A stretch of 64,000 nt of DNA from Mogibacterium sp. (lineage in GTDB: Bacteria > Bacillota > Clostridia > Peptostreptococcales > Anaerovoracaceae), in NCBI GenBank assembly GCA_016775335.1, contig JAEUGJ010000010.1:86544-150543 (forward strand), read 5' to 3'. This document shows positions 25,610-34,634 of the stretch, in pieces (the stretch's first letter is position 1; every line of letters begins with the position of its first letter). A program made the translations under genes and the position numbers. The notes under the pieces were generated by a model. It saw only the letters and a list, made by a program, of their open reading frames with translations. It had not been told where the DNA came from and did no database searches.

Positions 25610-27658
25610 TTACGCGTCCTTCTTGCTGTCGTCGACTTCCTTCTTGCGAATTGCTTTTGTGCGAATCTCCTCGCAGACCTGATTCACGAACTCGCTCAGC
25701 GGCTTGCTGCCTTCGTCACCGGCGAATCTGGAACGAACGGAAACGGCATTTTCTTCCTCTTCCTTGGCACCCAGCACCAGCATGTACGGAATCTTTTCCA
25801 TCTGCGCTTTGCGGATCTTGTAGCCGATACGCTCCGTGCTGTGGTCCACGTGGACATCTACGCCGTTGCGGCGGAGTTCACGGAATACCTTTTCCGCATA
25901 GTCATCGTACTTGTCGGAAATCGGGAGGATACGAACCTGTTCCGGGCACAGCCATGTCGGGAAGTTGCCCGCGTATTTTTCGATGAGCCATGCCAGCGTT
26001 CTCTCGTAGCAGCCCATGGAAGTACGGTGGATGATGTACGGGCGCTTCTTGGAACCGTCCTTATCGATGTAGTACATATCGTAGCGCTCTGCCAGGAACA
26101 TATCCAGCTGAATGGTGATCATGGTGTCTTCCTTGCCGTATACATTCTTAGCCTGAATGTCCAGCTTTGGACCGTAGAACGCTGCTTCGCCGGTCGCCTC
26201 GGTGTAGTCCAGACCGATTTCATCCAAGATGGTTCTCATGGCATCCTCTACGCGGTTCCAATCCTCCGCAGTTCCTAGATACTTCTCCGAGTTCTCCGGA
26301 TCCCACTTGGACATTCTGTAGGTTACATCCTCTTCAAGACCCAGAGTGGTGAGGCAGTGTTTTGCCAGGCGAACGCAGTTCTTGAATTCCTCGTCGATCT
26401 GCTCCGGCGTGCACACCAGGTGACCCTCGGAAATGGTGAACTGACGAACACGAGTCAGTCCGTGCATCTCGCCGGAATCCTCGTTACGGAACAGGGTAGA
26501 AGTCTCGGCCATTCGGTATGGCAGGTCCCGGTAACTCTTCTGACGCGCCTTGTACACATAGTACTGGAACGGGCAGGTCATCGGGCGCAGCGCATATACA
26601 TCGCTGTCCGCATCGTTTTCAATCATCTTCAGGTCCTGAACACCGTGAATCTCACGGGAAGCATCCTCGGAATTGTTCAAATCCTCCAGGTTATCGTAGC
26701 CCAGCAGGAACATGCCGTCCTTGTAGTGATACCAGTGATCCGAGATCTTGTACAGGGTGGACTTTGCCATCAGCGGAGTCCGGGTACGAACGTAGCCCCA
26801 TTCGTAATCCTCCAGATCCTCAATCCAGCGCTGCAGCTTCTGAATCATTTTGGTACCGTTCGGCATGAACAGCGGCAGACCCTGCCCCACTACATCCACC
26901 GTAGTGAACAGGTCCATCTCGCGGCCCAGACGGTTGTGATCTCTGTTCTTGATATCTGCCAGATACTCCAGATACTCTTCCAGATCCGCCTTCTTGGTGT
27001 ACGCGGTTCCGTAAATTCTGGTGAGCATCTTGTTGTGCTCGTCTCCTCTCCAGTACGCACCGGAAGAAGAAGTCAGCTTGAACGCCTTAATCTGCTTGGT
27101 GCTCATCAGGTGCGGTCCGGCGCACAGCTCGATGAAATCTCCCTGCTGATAGAAGGAAATGGTCTCGCCCTCCGGCAGATCCTCAATCAGCTCCACCTTG
27201 TACGGCTCTTCCCGATCCTTCATCATCTGAATCGCTTCTTCCCTCGGCAGTGTAAAGTACTCCAGACGGTCGCCCTTCTTGATGATCTTCTTCATCTCCT
27301 TCTCAATCTTGTCCAGATCCTCTCGGGTCAGCGGCGGCATGTCGAAGTCATAGTAGAATCCGGTGTCGATGGAAGGTCCGATGGCCAGCTTTGCCTCCGG
27401 GTACAGGTTCAGCACTGCCTCCGCCAGAACGTGAGAGCAGGTGTGGCGATACGCGTGTTTGCCCGCATCGGAATCGAAAGTGAGAATGTTCAGCTCACAG
27501 TCGCTGTCGATCACGGTACGCAGATCCTTCACCTCACCGTTCACCTCGCCCACGCAGGCAACGCGGGCCAGACCCTCGCTGATATCCTTCGCGATATCGT
27601 AGATGGACATCGGTTCTCTGTATTCACGGGTACTTCCGTCTTTCAAAGTAATAATCAT
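25610..27658 (-). CDS. thrS: Threonine-tRNA ligase
   Basis: ThrRS charges tRNA-Thr. The 682-residue protein has an N-terminal TGS domain (about 1-62), an editing domain with the HxxxH motif HTCSH (72-76), then the class II core with MTCPFQYYVYK (a zinc ligand Cys), motif 2 region FRNEDSGEMHGLTRVRQFT, and a C-terminal anticodon-binding domain (PEQVRILPIS onward). Motif 2 continues ISEGHLVC instead of the commoner QDDAHIFC, a divergent form. The frame is open upstream into the T-box; the ATG at 27658 has AAGGAGG and gives the standard TGS start. Control is by the T-box immediately upstream. Confidence 0.96.
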   Translation of the reverse strand: MIITLKDGSTREYREPMSIYDIAKDISEGLARVACVGEVNGEVKDLRTVIDSDCELNILTFDSDAGKHAYRHTCSHVLAEAVLNLYPEAKLAIGPSIDTGFYYDFDMPPLTREDLDKIEKEMKKIIKKGDRLEYFTLPREEAIQMMKDREEPYKVELIEDLPEGETISFYQQGDFIELCAGPHLMSTKQIKAFKLTSSSGAYWRGDEHNKMLTRIYGTAYTKKADLEEYLEYLADIKNRDHNRLGREMDLFTTVDVVGQGLPLFMPNGTKMIQKLQRWIEDLEDYEWGYVRTRTPLMAKSTLYKISDHWYHYKDGMFLLGYDNLEDLNNSEDASREIHGVQDLKMIENDADSDVYALRPMTCPFQYYVYKARQKSYRDLPYRMAETSTLFRNEDSGEMHGLTRVRQFTISEGHLVCTPEQIDEEFKNCVRLAKHCLTTLGLEEDVTYRMSKWDPENSEKYLGTAEDWNRVEDAMRTILDEIGLDYTEATGEAAFYGPKLDIQAKNVYGKEDTMITIQLDMFLAERYDMYYIDKDGSKKRPYIIHRTSMGCYERTLAWLIEKYAGNFPTWLCPEQVRILPISDKYDDYAEKVFRELRRNGVDVHVDHSTERIGYKIRKAQMEKIPYMLVLGAKEEEENAVSVRSRFAGDEGSKPLSEFVNQVCEEIRTKAIRKKEVDDSKKDA

Positions 27659-27689
27659 TTGGTTTCCTCCTTCTTGAAACGGAAGGTAC

Positions 27690-27933
27690 AAAAAAGTCCC
27701 TTCCGCAGATATACTGTCAGAAGGGACGCATACATTTCGTATTCGTGGTTCCACCCATCTTCCGGGAAAAACCCGGCACTCATTATGGCTTTTCACGCGG
27801 CCGGCGGGCAGGATTAGTGCCACTCGGAGGTGGTGTTCCGCAAGTCCGAATCTGGGATAATTTCACCGGATATCCCTCTCTGTAAGATTCCCCCGACAAG
27901 CGTACTGTCCTCGTCATCGTTTTATTTTTATAA
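27690..27933 (-). ncRNA. T-box leader (threonine) of thrS
   Basis: On the minus strand the conserved T-box GGTGGAACCACG (27755-27744) precedes a terminator, GTCCCTTC/GAAGGGAC (27727-27720 with 27703-27696), followed by TTTTTTGTACC. A long stem I region lies upstream toward 27930. Uncharged tRNA-Thr would stabilise the antiterminator and allow thrS transcription. I did not assign the specifier codon. Confidence 0.92.
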
Positions 27934-27939
27934 TCATAA

Positions 27940-27968
27940 ATTCTAGCACCGGCGCAAAACCTTGTCAA
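27940..27968 (-). promoter_or_regulatory. thrS promoter
   Basis: TTGACA (27968-27963), 17 nt, TAGAAT (27945-27940) on the minus strand, just upstream of the T-box transcript. Confidence 0.85.
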
Positions 27969-28013
27969 GCGGTAAAAACAAATTCGCCCCGGCTCGCACC
28001 TCCGGCAAGGCCC

Positions 28014-29234
28014 CTAGATCACCAGCCCGTAGCGGTTGGCCAGTGGCAGAAGCTCCGCCTCCGGCAGATCGCCGGCATAGATGGCCCGGCCCTGATAGAT
28101 TTCCAGCGCCTGCTCCAGAAGAGACGCATCATTGCACAGGATGCACAGAGGCAGCGGGATGGCGTATTGGAAGTCCTCCAGGTTGTCCAGCTCCTCCTCC
28201 GCTTTGATCTCCACCGTCATGAAGAGGGCTTCGTCGTCCTCCTCCACTTCCTCGCAGGAATCCTCCAGGTGCTCGTCGCAAGGATAGATTTTGCCGATTT
28301 CCGAATCCGGTGGCAGGAGGTAGAGATTCTTCTCCGTGGCCAGAGGGATTTTACCTTGGAAATCCGGGTGCGGCGGCAAGAATTCCACCTTCTGAAGCTC
28401 CCGATGAATCGCTTGGATGTGCTCCTCCGTGGAGCCGCAGCAGCTTCCGAAAATGCCCACGCCGGCGGACGCCAGGTCCTTCACGTAGGACGCCAGTTCC
28501 TCCGGACCGCAGTCGTAGTAGGTCACTCCGTTTTCCGTCTTTGGCATGCCCGCATTTGGTTTGGCGATGAGGGGCACCTCCGCGTACTTCTGCAGCCGCT
28601 GAATGTGGGGCAGCATCCGGTCCGGTCCTGTGGAACAGTTTAGCCCGAAGGCATCGATGCCCATGTTCTGCAGGATCACCAGCGCCGCCGCGATATCGTT
28701 GCCCATCATCGTGCGGCCGTTGGCCTCGCAGGTAAAACACACCATGATGGGTTTATCGGAAATTTGGCGGATGGCCAGCACCGCTGCCCGAGCTTCCGCC
28801 AGGTTGGACATGGTTTCCACGGTGTACAGGTCCACACCGGCTTCCTCCAGGGCTTCCGCCTGTTCTCGGTAGATCTCCAGCATCTCCCGGAAAGTGGTGT
28901 TTCCGATGGGCTTGAGAAATTTGCCGGTCTGGGAAATATCCCCCGCCACCAGTGCGCGCCCGTGGGCATTATCCAAAGCTATTTTTGCCAGGCGAAGGTT
29001 GTAGTCTTCCACCTGATTGAAGACGCCGTATTCCTCCAGCTTGACCCGGTTAGCCCCGAAGGTGGGGGCGTACAGCACGTCGCTTCCGGCTTCGATATAG
29101 TTATTGTGCAGATCCGTAATGGCATCCGGGTGTTCCAACACCCACTGCTCCGCGCTGATGCCGCCCCGGTAGCCCCGCTTTTGAAGCTCGGTCCCCGTGG
29201 CGCCGTCCAGCAGAATCGGAAAATGAAGTTCCAT
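28014..29234 (-). CDS. Homocysteine S-methyltransferase family protein
   Basis: The 406-residue protein starts LLDGATGTELQKRGYRGG, the signature of the Pfam homocysteine methyltransferase domain (also the first module of MetH and of BHMT/MmuM). Zinc ligands are visible as GLNCSTG and GSCCGSTEEH. The barrel ends near residue 290; a further region of about 110 residues, with the acidic run CEEVEEDDE, is not recognised. The corrinoid- and folate-binding modules of MetH are absent, so a methyl donor must come from elsewhere, possibly the corrinoid fusion encoded divergently at 29941. Start: ATG at 29234 after AGGAG. Confidence 0.85.
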   Translation of the reverse strand: MELHFPILLDGATGTELQKRGYRGGISAEQWVLEHPDAITDLHNNYIEAGSDVLYAPTFGANRVKLEEYGVFNQVEDYNLRLAKIALDNAHGRALVAGDISQTGKFLKPIGNTTFREMLEIYREQAEALEEAGVDLYTVETMSNLAEARAAVLAIRQISDKPIMVCFTCEANGRTMMGNDIAAALVILQNMGIDAFGLNCSTGPDRMLPHIQRLQKYAEVPLIAKPNAGMPKTENGVTYYDCGPEELASYVKDLASAGVGIFGSCCGSTEEHIQAIHRELQKVEFLPPHPDFQGKIPLATEKNLYLLPPDSEIGKIYPCDEHLEDSCEEVEEDDEALFMTVEIKAEEELDNLEDFQYAIPLPLCILCNDASLLEQALEIYQGRAIYAGDLPEAELLPLANRYGLVI

Positions 29235-29285
29235 AATATGCTCCTTTTTTGTTGTCTCGTTGTCCCTGTAAAATCTTTTCTTAAT

Positions 29286-29315
29286 ATTATAGGCAGAGGG
29301 TTTTGGAGGTGTCAA
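29286..29315 (-). promoter_or_regulatory. Promoter of the homocysteine methyltransferase gene
   Basis: On the minus strand TTGACA (29315-29310), 18 nt, TATAAT (29291-29286). Confidence 0.75.
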
Positions 29316-29330
29316 GAAAATATCAAAAAT

Positions 29331-29351
29331 GGTATAATGAATCATTATACC
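29331..29351. promoter_or_regulatory. 21-bp palindromic operator overlapping a -10 box
   Basis: GGTATAATGA (29331-29340), a central A, and TCATTATACC (29342-29351) form a perfect palindrome. The plus-strand TATAAT (29333-29338) lies inside it and is well placed for the DUF2284 operon. The divergent methyltransferase promoter is 16 bp away, so one regulator could act on both. Confidence 0.6.
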
Positions 29352-29365
29352 GAGGGGGTAGGGAA

Positions 29366-29902
29366 ATGAAAACAGAGGAACTGATTGAGCTGGCACTGGA
29401 GGTGGGATTCGACCACGCCGGAGAACTGAATATGGGGGCGCTGGACTTCCGGCCGGAGGTGCGGGACATGTGTTCAAGCGGACGCTGCCGGGCCTACGGC
29501 ACCCGGTGGAGCTGCCCGCCGGCGGTGGGGGATCTGGAACGCAGCCGGCGGCGCACGGAGAAGTATCATCGGGGGATCCTGGTACAGACTACGGGGAAGA
29601 TGGCCCACGACTTTGACAGCGAGGGAATTTTACAAGCAGAGAAACGCCACAAGGAGCGGTTTGCCACTTTGGTGCGGCAGATTCGTTACGGATATCCGGA
29701 CTGCCTTCCCATGGGAACGGGGGCCTGTACCCTGTGCCGAAAGTGCACCTATCCGGACCGGCCCTGCCGCCATCCGGAGGAAATGTTCACTTCCATGGAG
29801 GGCTACGGCTTGCTGGTAAATGATGTGGCAAAGGCCTCCGGGCTTCGGTACGACTACGGGCCGGGTACCATCACCTATTCCGCTGCGGTACTGATTGACT
29901 AG
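29366..29902 (+). CDS. DUF2284 predicted metal-binding protein
   Basis: The 178-residue protein has the cysteine layout of DUF2284: Cys36 and Cys41 (MCSSGRCRAYG), WSCPPAVG, and a second cluster ACTLCRKCTYPDRPCRHPEE that could hold an iron-sulfur cluster or zinc. The family is common in anaerobes near corrinoid methyltransferases; its function is unknown. The start at 29366 follows GGGGGTAGGG. Thirty-eight bases separate it from the methyltransferase-corrinoid fusion gene, so they are probably one operon. Confidence 0.85.
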   Translation: MKTEELIELALEVGFDHAGELNMGALDFRPEVRDMCSSGRCRAYGTRWSCPPAVGDLERSRRRTEKYHRGILVQTTGKMAHDFDSEGILQAEKRHKERFATLVRQIRYGYPDCLPMGTGACTLCRKCTYPDRPCRHPEEMFTSMEGYGLLVNDVAKASGLRYDYGPGTITYSAAVLID

Positions 29903-29940
29903 AAAAGGGATTTTTTTACAGGGACAAAGGAGAACACAAT

Positions 29941-31683
29941 ATGACACCAAGAGAGATATTTCTGGAACTTTTGAAGAAAGAGGGACGGCCGGAACGCCTG
30001 CTGGATCAGTACGAGGCCCTGCAGATGGCTTTGGGGGATCCGGTGAGCCGGTACCTTCGGGCCGGTCAGGTTCGGGGGTCTCGGACCATCGACCGCTGGG
30101 GCGTGACCATTCTGTTTCCGGAAGATGCGCCGGGCACCATCCCGTATCACTCGGAAGAAGCCACGGTGCTGAAGGACATCACCCGGTGGAAAGAGGTGGT
30201 TCACGCACCGGATATTAAAAACAACTGCCAAGAGGGCTGGGAAGAATTCCGGAAGGTCCAGCGGGAGAAAGCGGGAGACGAGCGGCTTCTGGCGGGTTTT
30301 ATGGGAACCGGAATCTTCGAGCAGTGCCACTTCCTGATGGGATTCGAGGACACATTGACCAACTTCTACGAGCATCCCAAGGAGATGCACGAGTTGATCG
30401 ACTACATCCTTCAGTATCGGCTGGAGTACGTGCGGATGCTGATTAAGGGACTGCAGCCGGATGTGATTTTCTCCCACGACGATTGGGGTGCGAAAAACCA
30501 GCTGTTTATGAAACCGGAAATCTGGCGGGAATTCTTCAAAGAACCGTATCGGAAGTTTTACGGAGAGATTCGGGATGCGGGTTGCATTGCCATCCATCAC
30601 TCCGATTCCTACCTGGTGCCGATCCTGGACGATATGGTGGAAATCGGCATCCAGTGCTGGCAGGGCATTCTGCCGGAGAACAACATTCCGGAGGTGGTGC
30701 GCCACCTGGACGGCCGCATGATTGTCATGGGCGGCGTAGGGGCCGAAATCGACCGAGGCGACGCCACGGAAGAGGAAATTCGGGCATACATGAGAAGGAT
30801 GTTGGCGCAGAACGGAACGCTGGAACACTTCATTCCGTCCATCACCTACGGATTGCAAGGCACCATCTTCAAGCACGTGGACCCGATTATCGACGAGGAA
30901 ATCGCCCGGTACAACAATGAACTTCACTTCCGGCACTACAACTATCCGGTGACGGAAAAGAAATACGCCCTCTCTACGGGCAAAAATAAATCCGCATCCC
31001 ACGGGGAGCAGAAGGTGACCGGCAATGCCGGAAAGACGCCTCTGGGAAAGGTGGCGGACGTGCTGATGAAGGGCAACCGGAACCGGATGGAGAAAGTGTG
31101 CCGGGAAGCCCTGGATGCGGGATACGCGCCTCAGGAAATTCTGAACAAGGGATTGATTACCGGAATGACGGAAGTGGGCAATGCCTTCTCCCGAGGCGAG
31201 GTGTTCGTTCCGGAAATGCTGATGTCCGCAAAATGCATGACCACAGCCCTGAATCTGCTGAAGCCTATGCTGGTAGCCGATGCGGGGGCATCCTTGGGCA
31301 AAGTGTGCATCGGTACGGTGCAGGGCGATATGCACGATATCGGGAAGAACCTGGTGAAGATTATGCTGGAAGGAAACGGCTTTGACGTGATCGATCTGGG
31401 AAGCGACGTGCCGGCGGAGACCTTCGTTCGCACCGCCAAGGAAGAAAAGTGCGACATCATCTGCTGCTCCGCACTCCTCACCACCACCATCGAAGAGATG
31501 CGGAAGGTGGTGGAAGGCTGCAAGGCAGCGGGTATCCGAGAGGATGTGGTCATCATGGTGGGCGGCGCCCCGGTGACTCAGGATTTCTGCGACAGCATCG
31601 GCGCGGACATTTATACGGACGACGCCACCGCCGCGGCCAAAGCAGCGGTTCAAGCGATGGAAAACCGGCAGAGACCGGCGTAA
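29941..31683 (+). CDS. Fusion of uroporphyrinogen decarboxylase-type methyltransferase and corrinoid protein
   Basis: The 580-residue protein joins two modules that are usually separate. Residues about 1-340 form a URO-D/MtaA-like barrel, as in methylcobamide methyltransferases. A hydrophilic linker (about 341-365) leads to a helical cap and B12-binding domain (about 366-575) with GDMHDIGKN, whose His465 would be the lower cobalt ligand, then SALLTTT and GGAPVTQDFC. The expected zinc motif HxC is replaced by HHSDS (219-223), so substrate activation may differ from MtaA. It probably moves a methyl group onto or off its own corrinoid. Neighbours are DUF2284 upstream and a mu-crystallin homologue downstream. 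Substrate unknown. Confidence 0.85.
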   Translation: MTPREIFLELLKKEGRPERLLDQYEALQMALGDPVSRYLRAGQVRGSRTIDRWGVTILFPEDAPGTIPYHSEEATVLKDITRWKEVVHAPDIKNNCQEGWEEFRKVQREKAGDERLLAGFMGTGIFEQCHFLMGFEDTLTNFYEHPKEMHELIDYILQYRLEYVRMLIKGLQPDVIFSHDDWGAKNQLFMKPEIWREFFKEPYRKFYGEIRDAGCIAIHHSDSYLVPILDDMVEIGIQCWQGILPENNIPEVVRHLDGRMIVMGGVGAEIDRGDATEEEIRAYMRRMLAQNGTLEHFIPSITYGLQGTIFKHVDPIIDEEIARYNNELHFRHYNYPVTEKKYALSTGKNKSASHGEQKVTGNAGKTPLGKVADVLMKGNRNRMEKVCREALDAGYAPQEILNKGLITGMTEVGNAFSRGEVFVPEMLMSAKCMTTALNLLKPMLVADAGASLGKVCIGTVQGDMHDIGKNLVKIMLEGNGFDVIDLGSDVPAETFVRTAKEEKCDIICCSALLTTTIEEMRKVVEGCKAAGIREDVVIMVGGAPVTQDFCDSIGADIYTDDATAAAKAAVQAMENRQRPA

Positions 31684-31711
31684 GAAACATGTTTTTATGG
31701 GAGGAAAGGAA

Positions 31712-32695
31712 ATGCTGTTATTATCGAAAGAAGATATTCGCAAAGTTGTAACCATGGCAGACATCATCGAGGGCAACAAGGTGGCCTACAAGAGCGTGGT
31801 GGACGGAGAAGTGGAGAACCCGCTGCGCACGGTGATTCCGGGAAAATATGACGGATCCTTCGTGTTCATGCCGGCCTACGCACCGGGACTGGATGCGGCG
31901 GCGCTGAAGGTGGTGGATATTTTCCCCCACAACCCGGAACAGGGGCTGAAGACCTCTCCGGCGCAGGTGCTGCTCATCGACGGTAAGACGGGATACATCA
32001 GCGCCATTCTGGACGGAACCTACGTGACGGAAGCCCGCACCGGCGCGGCATCGGGAGCGGCTTTTGACATTCTGGGAAAGAAGGAGTGCCGGAAGGGGGC
32101 CATGATCGGCACCGGAGGACAGGCGGCCTGCCAGCTGGAAGCCATGCTGACGGCAAGAAAGCTGGAAGAGGTGGCCGTGTACAGCCGGAACAAGGAGAAG
32201 CGGGAAGCTTTTGCGGCGGAGATGCAGGAGGAACTGAAGGAATTCGGCACCCGAATCTATGCAGCAGGCAGCGCCGACGAAGCGGTGGAAGATGCGGACC
32301 TGCTGATTACGGTAACGGGATCCTCGGAGCCGGTATTCGACGGCACCAAGGTGAAACCGGGATGCACCATCAGCTGCGTGGGCACCTACGAGCCTCACAA
32401 ACACGAGCTGGATCCGGCGGTGCTGCCGAGAACCGCTAAGATTATCTGCGACTCCAAGGACGCGGTGATGGCGGAAAGCGGGGATCTGCTGATTCCGATT
32501 CAGGAGGGCATCATTTCCGAAAGCGACGTGCTGGGAAGCCTGGGAGATGTGATCAACGGAACCGTGGCCGGCAGAGAGAACGACGAGGAAATCATCGTCT
32601 TTGAGAATGTGGGTATTGCGGCCCTGGATCTGGTGGCGGCAAAGGTCATTTACGATAAAGCGGTGGAGAAGGGTATCGGCCAGAGCTGGGGATAG
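31712..32695 (+). CDS. Ornithine cyclodeaminase/mu-crystallin family protein
   Basis: The 327-residue protein has the family start LLSKEDIRKVVTMADIIEG, the substrate region RTVIPGKYDGSFVFMPAY, and the Rossmann glycine motif GTGGQAACQLEAM for NAD(P). Family members cyclise ornithine to proline, reduce cyclic ketimines, or oxidise N-substituted amino acids; the sequence alone does not choose. A strong GGAGGAAAGGA precedes the ATG. It follows the corrinoid fusion gene by 28 bases, suggesting that the methyl-transfer substrate and the cyclic or imino amino acid product belong to one pathway. Confidence 0.87.
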   Translation: MLLLSKEDIRKVVTMADIIEGNKVAYKSVVDGEVENPLRTVIPGKYDGSFVFMPAYAPGLDAAALKVVDIFPHNPEQGLKTSPAQVLLIDGKTGYISAILDGTYVTEARTGAASGAAFDILGKKECRKGAMIGTGGQAACQLEAMLTARKLEEVAVYSRNKEKREAFAAEMQEELKEFGTRIYAAGSADEAVEDADLLITVTGSSEPVFDGTKVKPGCTISCVGTYEPHKHELDPAVLPRTAKIICDSKDAVMAESGDLLIPIQEGIISESDVLGSLGDVINGTVAGRENDEEIIVFENVGIAALDLVAAKVIYDKAVEKGIGQSWG

Positions 32696-32729
32696 ACCCG
32701 ACACCGAAACGGAACATAGGAAATAGGAT

Positions 32730-33968
32730 ATGGAACAAATCGAAAAGACAGAAAAATACATTTTGGTGGCGGTGGCTACCGGCGAGGAAGAAGCGGCCTG
32801 GGCGTCCCTGGAGGAGCTGGGAGAACTGGTGCGCACCGACGGCGCGGAGGTGTCCTCCATGGTGGTGCAGAACCTGGACCATCCGGAGCGGGCCACCTAT
32901 GTGGGCAGCGGCAAAGCCTTGGAAATCCGGGAAATGCTGGAGGTGCAGGAAGCGGACGGAATCATCTGCGACGATGAACTGACCCCGTCCCAATTCCGGA
33001 ATCTGTCGGATGCCATCGGGGCAAAGGTGCTGGACCGGACCCTGCTGATTCTGGATATTTTTGCGGCCCACGCCAAGACGAAGGAAGGAAAGATTCAAGT
33101 GGAAATCGCCCAGCAGCGATACCGGGCCTCCCGCCTTCGGGGAATGGGGGAAGCCATGTCCCGTCTGGGTGCGGGCATCGGTACCAGAGGACCGGGCGAA
33201 ACCAAGCTGGAGACGGACCGCCGGGTGATTCAGAAGCGCATCAAGGTGCTGTCCGATGAGATTGAGGATATGAAGCGAGTGCGGGAGACTACCCGGAAGA
33301 AGCGGTCGGAAAGCGCTACCATGACCGTGGCCATCGTGGGATACACCAATGCGGGGAAATCCACCCTGCTGAACAAGGTGACGGATGCGGGCATCTTGGC
33401 GGAAAACAAGCTTTTTGCCACGCTGGATCCCACCACTCGAACCGCCGTGTTGCCGGACGGACAATCGGTACTGCTGACGGATACCGTTGGTTTTATCAAC
33501 AAGTTGCCTCACCATCTGGTGGATGCCTTCCGAAGCACGCTGGAAGAGGCGAAGTATGCGGATATCATTATGCACGTGATCGATGCCTCCAACCCTCAGT
33601 GGGAACTGCACCGGAAGGTGGTGCTGGACACCCTGAAGGAGCTGGGCGTGGTAGGCAAACCGGTGATCACGGTGTGGAACAAGATGGACTTGCTCCCGGA
33701 AGGGGAGAAGCGACAGGATTTTCAGGCAGAGGCATCGGTGATGATCTCCGCCAAAAAGAACCTGGGCTTGGAAGAGATGTTTGAAGAGCTGGGACGAATC
33801 GTTCGGGAATCTCGGGTGTACGTGGACACGGTGCTCACCTACTCGGAGATGGGCATTCTGGAGCAGATTCGGAAATTCGGCCAGCTGCTGGAAGAGAAAT
33901 ACGAGGGAGACGGCATTCACGTGAAGGCCTACGTTCCCCACGCTTTGGCGTATCTGGCAGAGCGCTAG
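32730..33968 (+). CDS. hflX: Ribosome-associated GTPase HflX
   Basis: HflX splits stalled ribosomes after stress. The 412-residue protein has the N-terminal HflX domain with NLDHPERATYVGSGK, the glycine-rich RLGAGIGTRGPGETKLE segment, and the GTPase domain with G1 GYTNAGKS (204-211), G3 DTVGFINKLPHHLV and G4 NKMD. Length is typical. It follows the mu-crystallin gene by 34 bases on the same strand, with no terminator visible, and precedes a HAD hydrolase gene by 39 bases; co-transcription is likely but functional linkage is not implied. Confidence 0.95.
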   Translation: MEQIEKTEKYILVAVATGEEEAAWASLEELGELVRTDGAEVSSMVVQNLDHPERATYVGSGKALEIREMLEVQEADGIICDDELTPSQFRNLSDAIGAKVLDRTLLILDIFAAHAKTKEGKIQVEIAQQRYRASRLRGMGEAMSRLGAGIGTRGPGETKLETDRRVIQKRIKVLSDEIEDMKRVRETTRKKRSESATMTVAIVGYTNAGKSTLLNKVTDAGILAENKLFATLDPTTRTAVLPDGQSVLLTDTVGFINKLPHHLVDAFRSTLEEAKYADIIMHVIDASNPQWELHRKVVLDTLKELGVVGKPVITVWNKMDLLPEGEKRQDFQAEASVMISAKKNLGLEEMFEELGRIVRESRVYVDTVLTYSEMGILEQIRKFGQLLEEKYEGDGIHVKAYVPHALAYLAER

Positions 33969-34007
33969 CACAGAACCGGCGGAAGCGCCGGGAAAGAAAA
34001 CGAGGCG

Positions 34008-34634
34008 ATGGATATGATAAAAACAGTTATTTTCGATATCGGCCGGGTGCTGATCGGCTTTGAGTGGAAGGAATACGTCCACGCGCTTTTCGGCAATCCG
34101 GCGGTGGAAGCAGAGGTGACGGATGCCACCTTCGGCAGCGGAATCTGGAACGAGATGGACCGGGGCGTCTGGTCGGAGGAAGAGGTGCTGGCGCGGTTCA
34201 TCGCCCGGGCGCCGGAGCGAGAGAAGGAAATCCGGGTCGCTTTTGACCGGGTGGGCTGCTGCACGGAGCGGAAGGAATACGCCATTCCGTGGATTGAAGA
34301 TCTGAAGGCCCGGGGATACCGGGTGCTGTTCCTGTCCAATTATTCGGAACACGTGCGAAAGAGAAGTACACATGCCCTGGATTTCCTGCCCCACCTGGAG
34401 GGCGGCGTCTTTTCCTACGAGGTGCACCGCATCAAGCCGGAGCCGGAAATCTACCGCATCCTGCTGGAGAATTACGATCTGAAGGCAGCGGAGTGCGTCT
34501 TCGTGGACGACAACGGGAAGAATATTCAGGCGGCCCGGGAGATGGGCTTCCGCACCGTGCATTTTGAGAATTACGAACAGGCCCACGAGGCGCTGGAGGA
34601 ATTGCTGAAGAGCGACGGAGAAGCGGATGAATAG
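34008..34634 (+). CDS. HAD-superfamily hydrolase
   Basis: The 208-residue protein has the haloacid dehalogenase motifs: I, VIFDIGRVL (nucleophile Asp is kept; the second acidic residue of DxD is replaced by Gly-Arg); II, LFLSNYS; III, the Lys in HRIKPEPEIY; and IV, VFVDDNGKN. The helical cap is of the small-molecule type. The variant motif I, DIGRV, resembles DxGxV proteins related to the N-terminal domain of epoxide hydrolase, so phosphatase activity is uncertain. An alternative start is ATG 34014. Its end overlaps the following permease gene by 8 bases. Confidence 0.85.
   Translation: MDMIKTVIFDIGRVLIGFEWKEYVHALFGNPAVEAEVTDATFGSGIWNEMDRGVWSEEEVLARFIARAPEREKEIRVAFDRVGCCTERKEYAIPWIEDLKARGYRVLFLSNYSEHVRKRSTHALDFLPHLEGGVFSYEVHRIKPEPEIYRILLENYDLKAAECVFVDDNGKNIQAAREMGFRTVHFENYEQAHEALEELLKSDGEADE

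Noticed and set aside
29366..29902. Classical methanol or methylamine methyltransferase system
   Set aside because: No MtaB, MttB or RamA homologue lies in the window; the fusion and DUF2284 do not define one of these systems.
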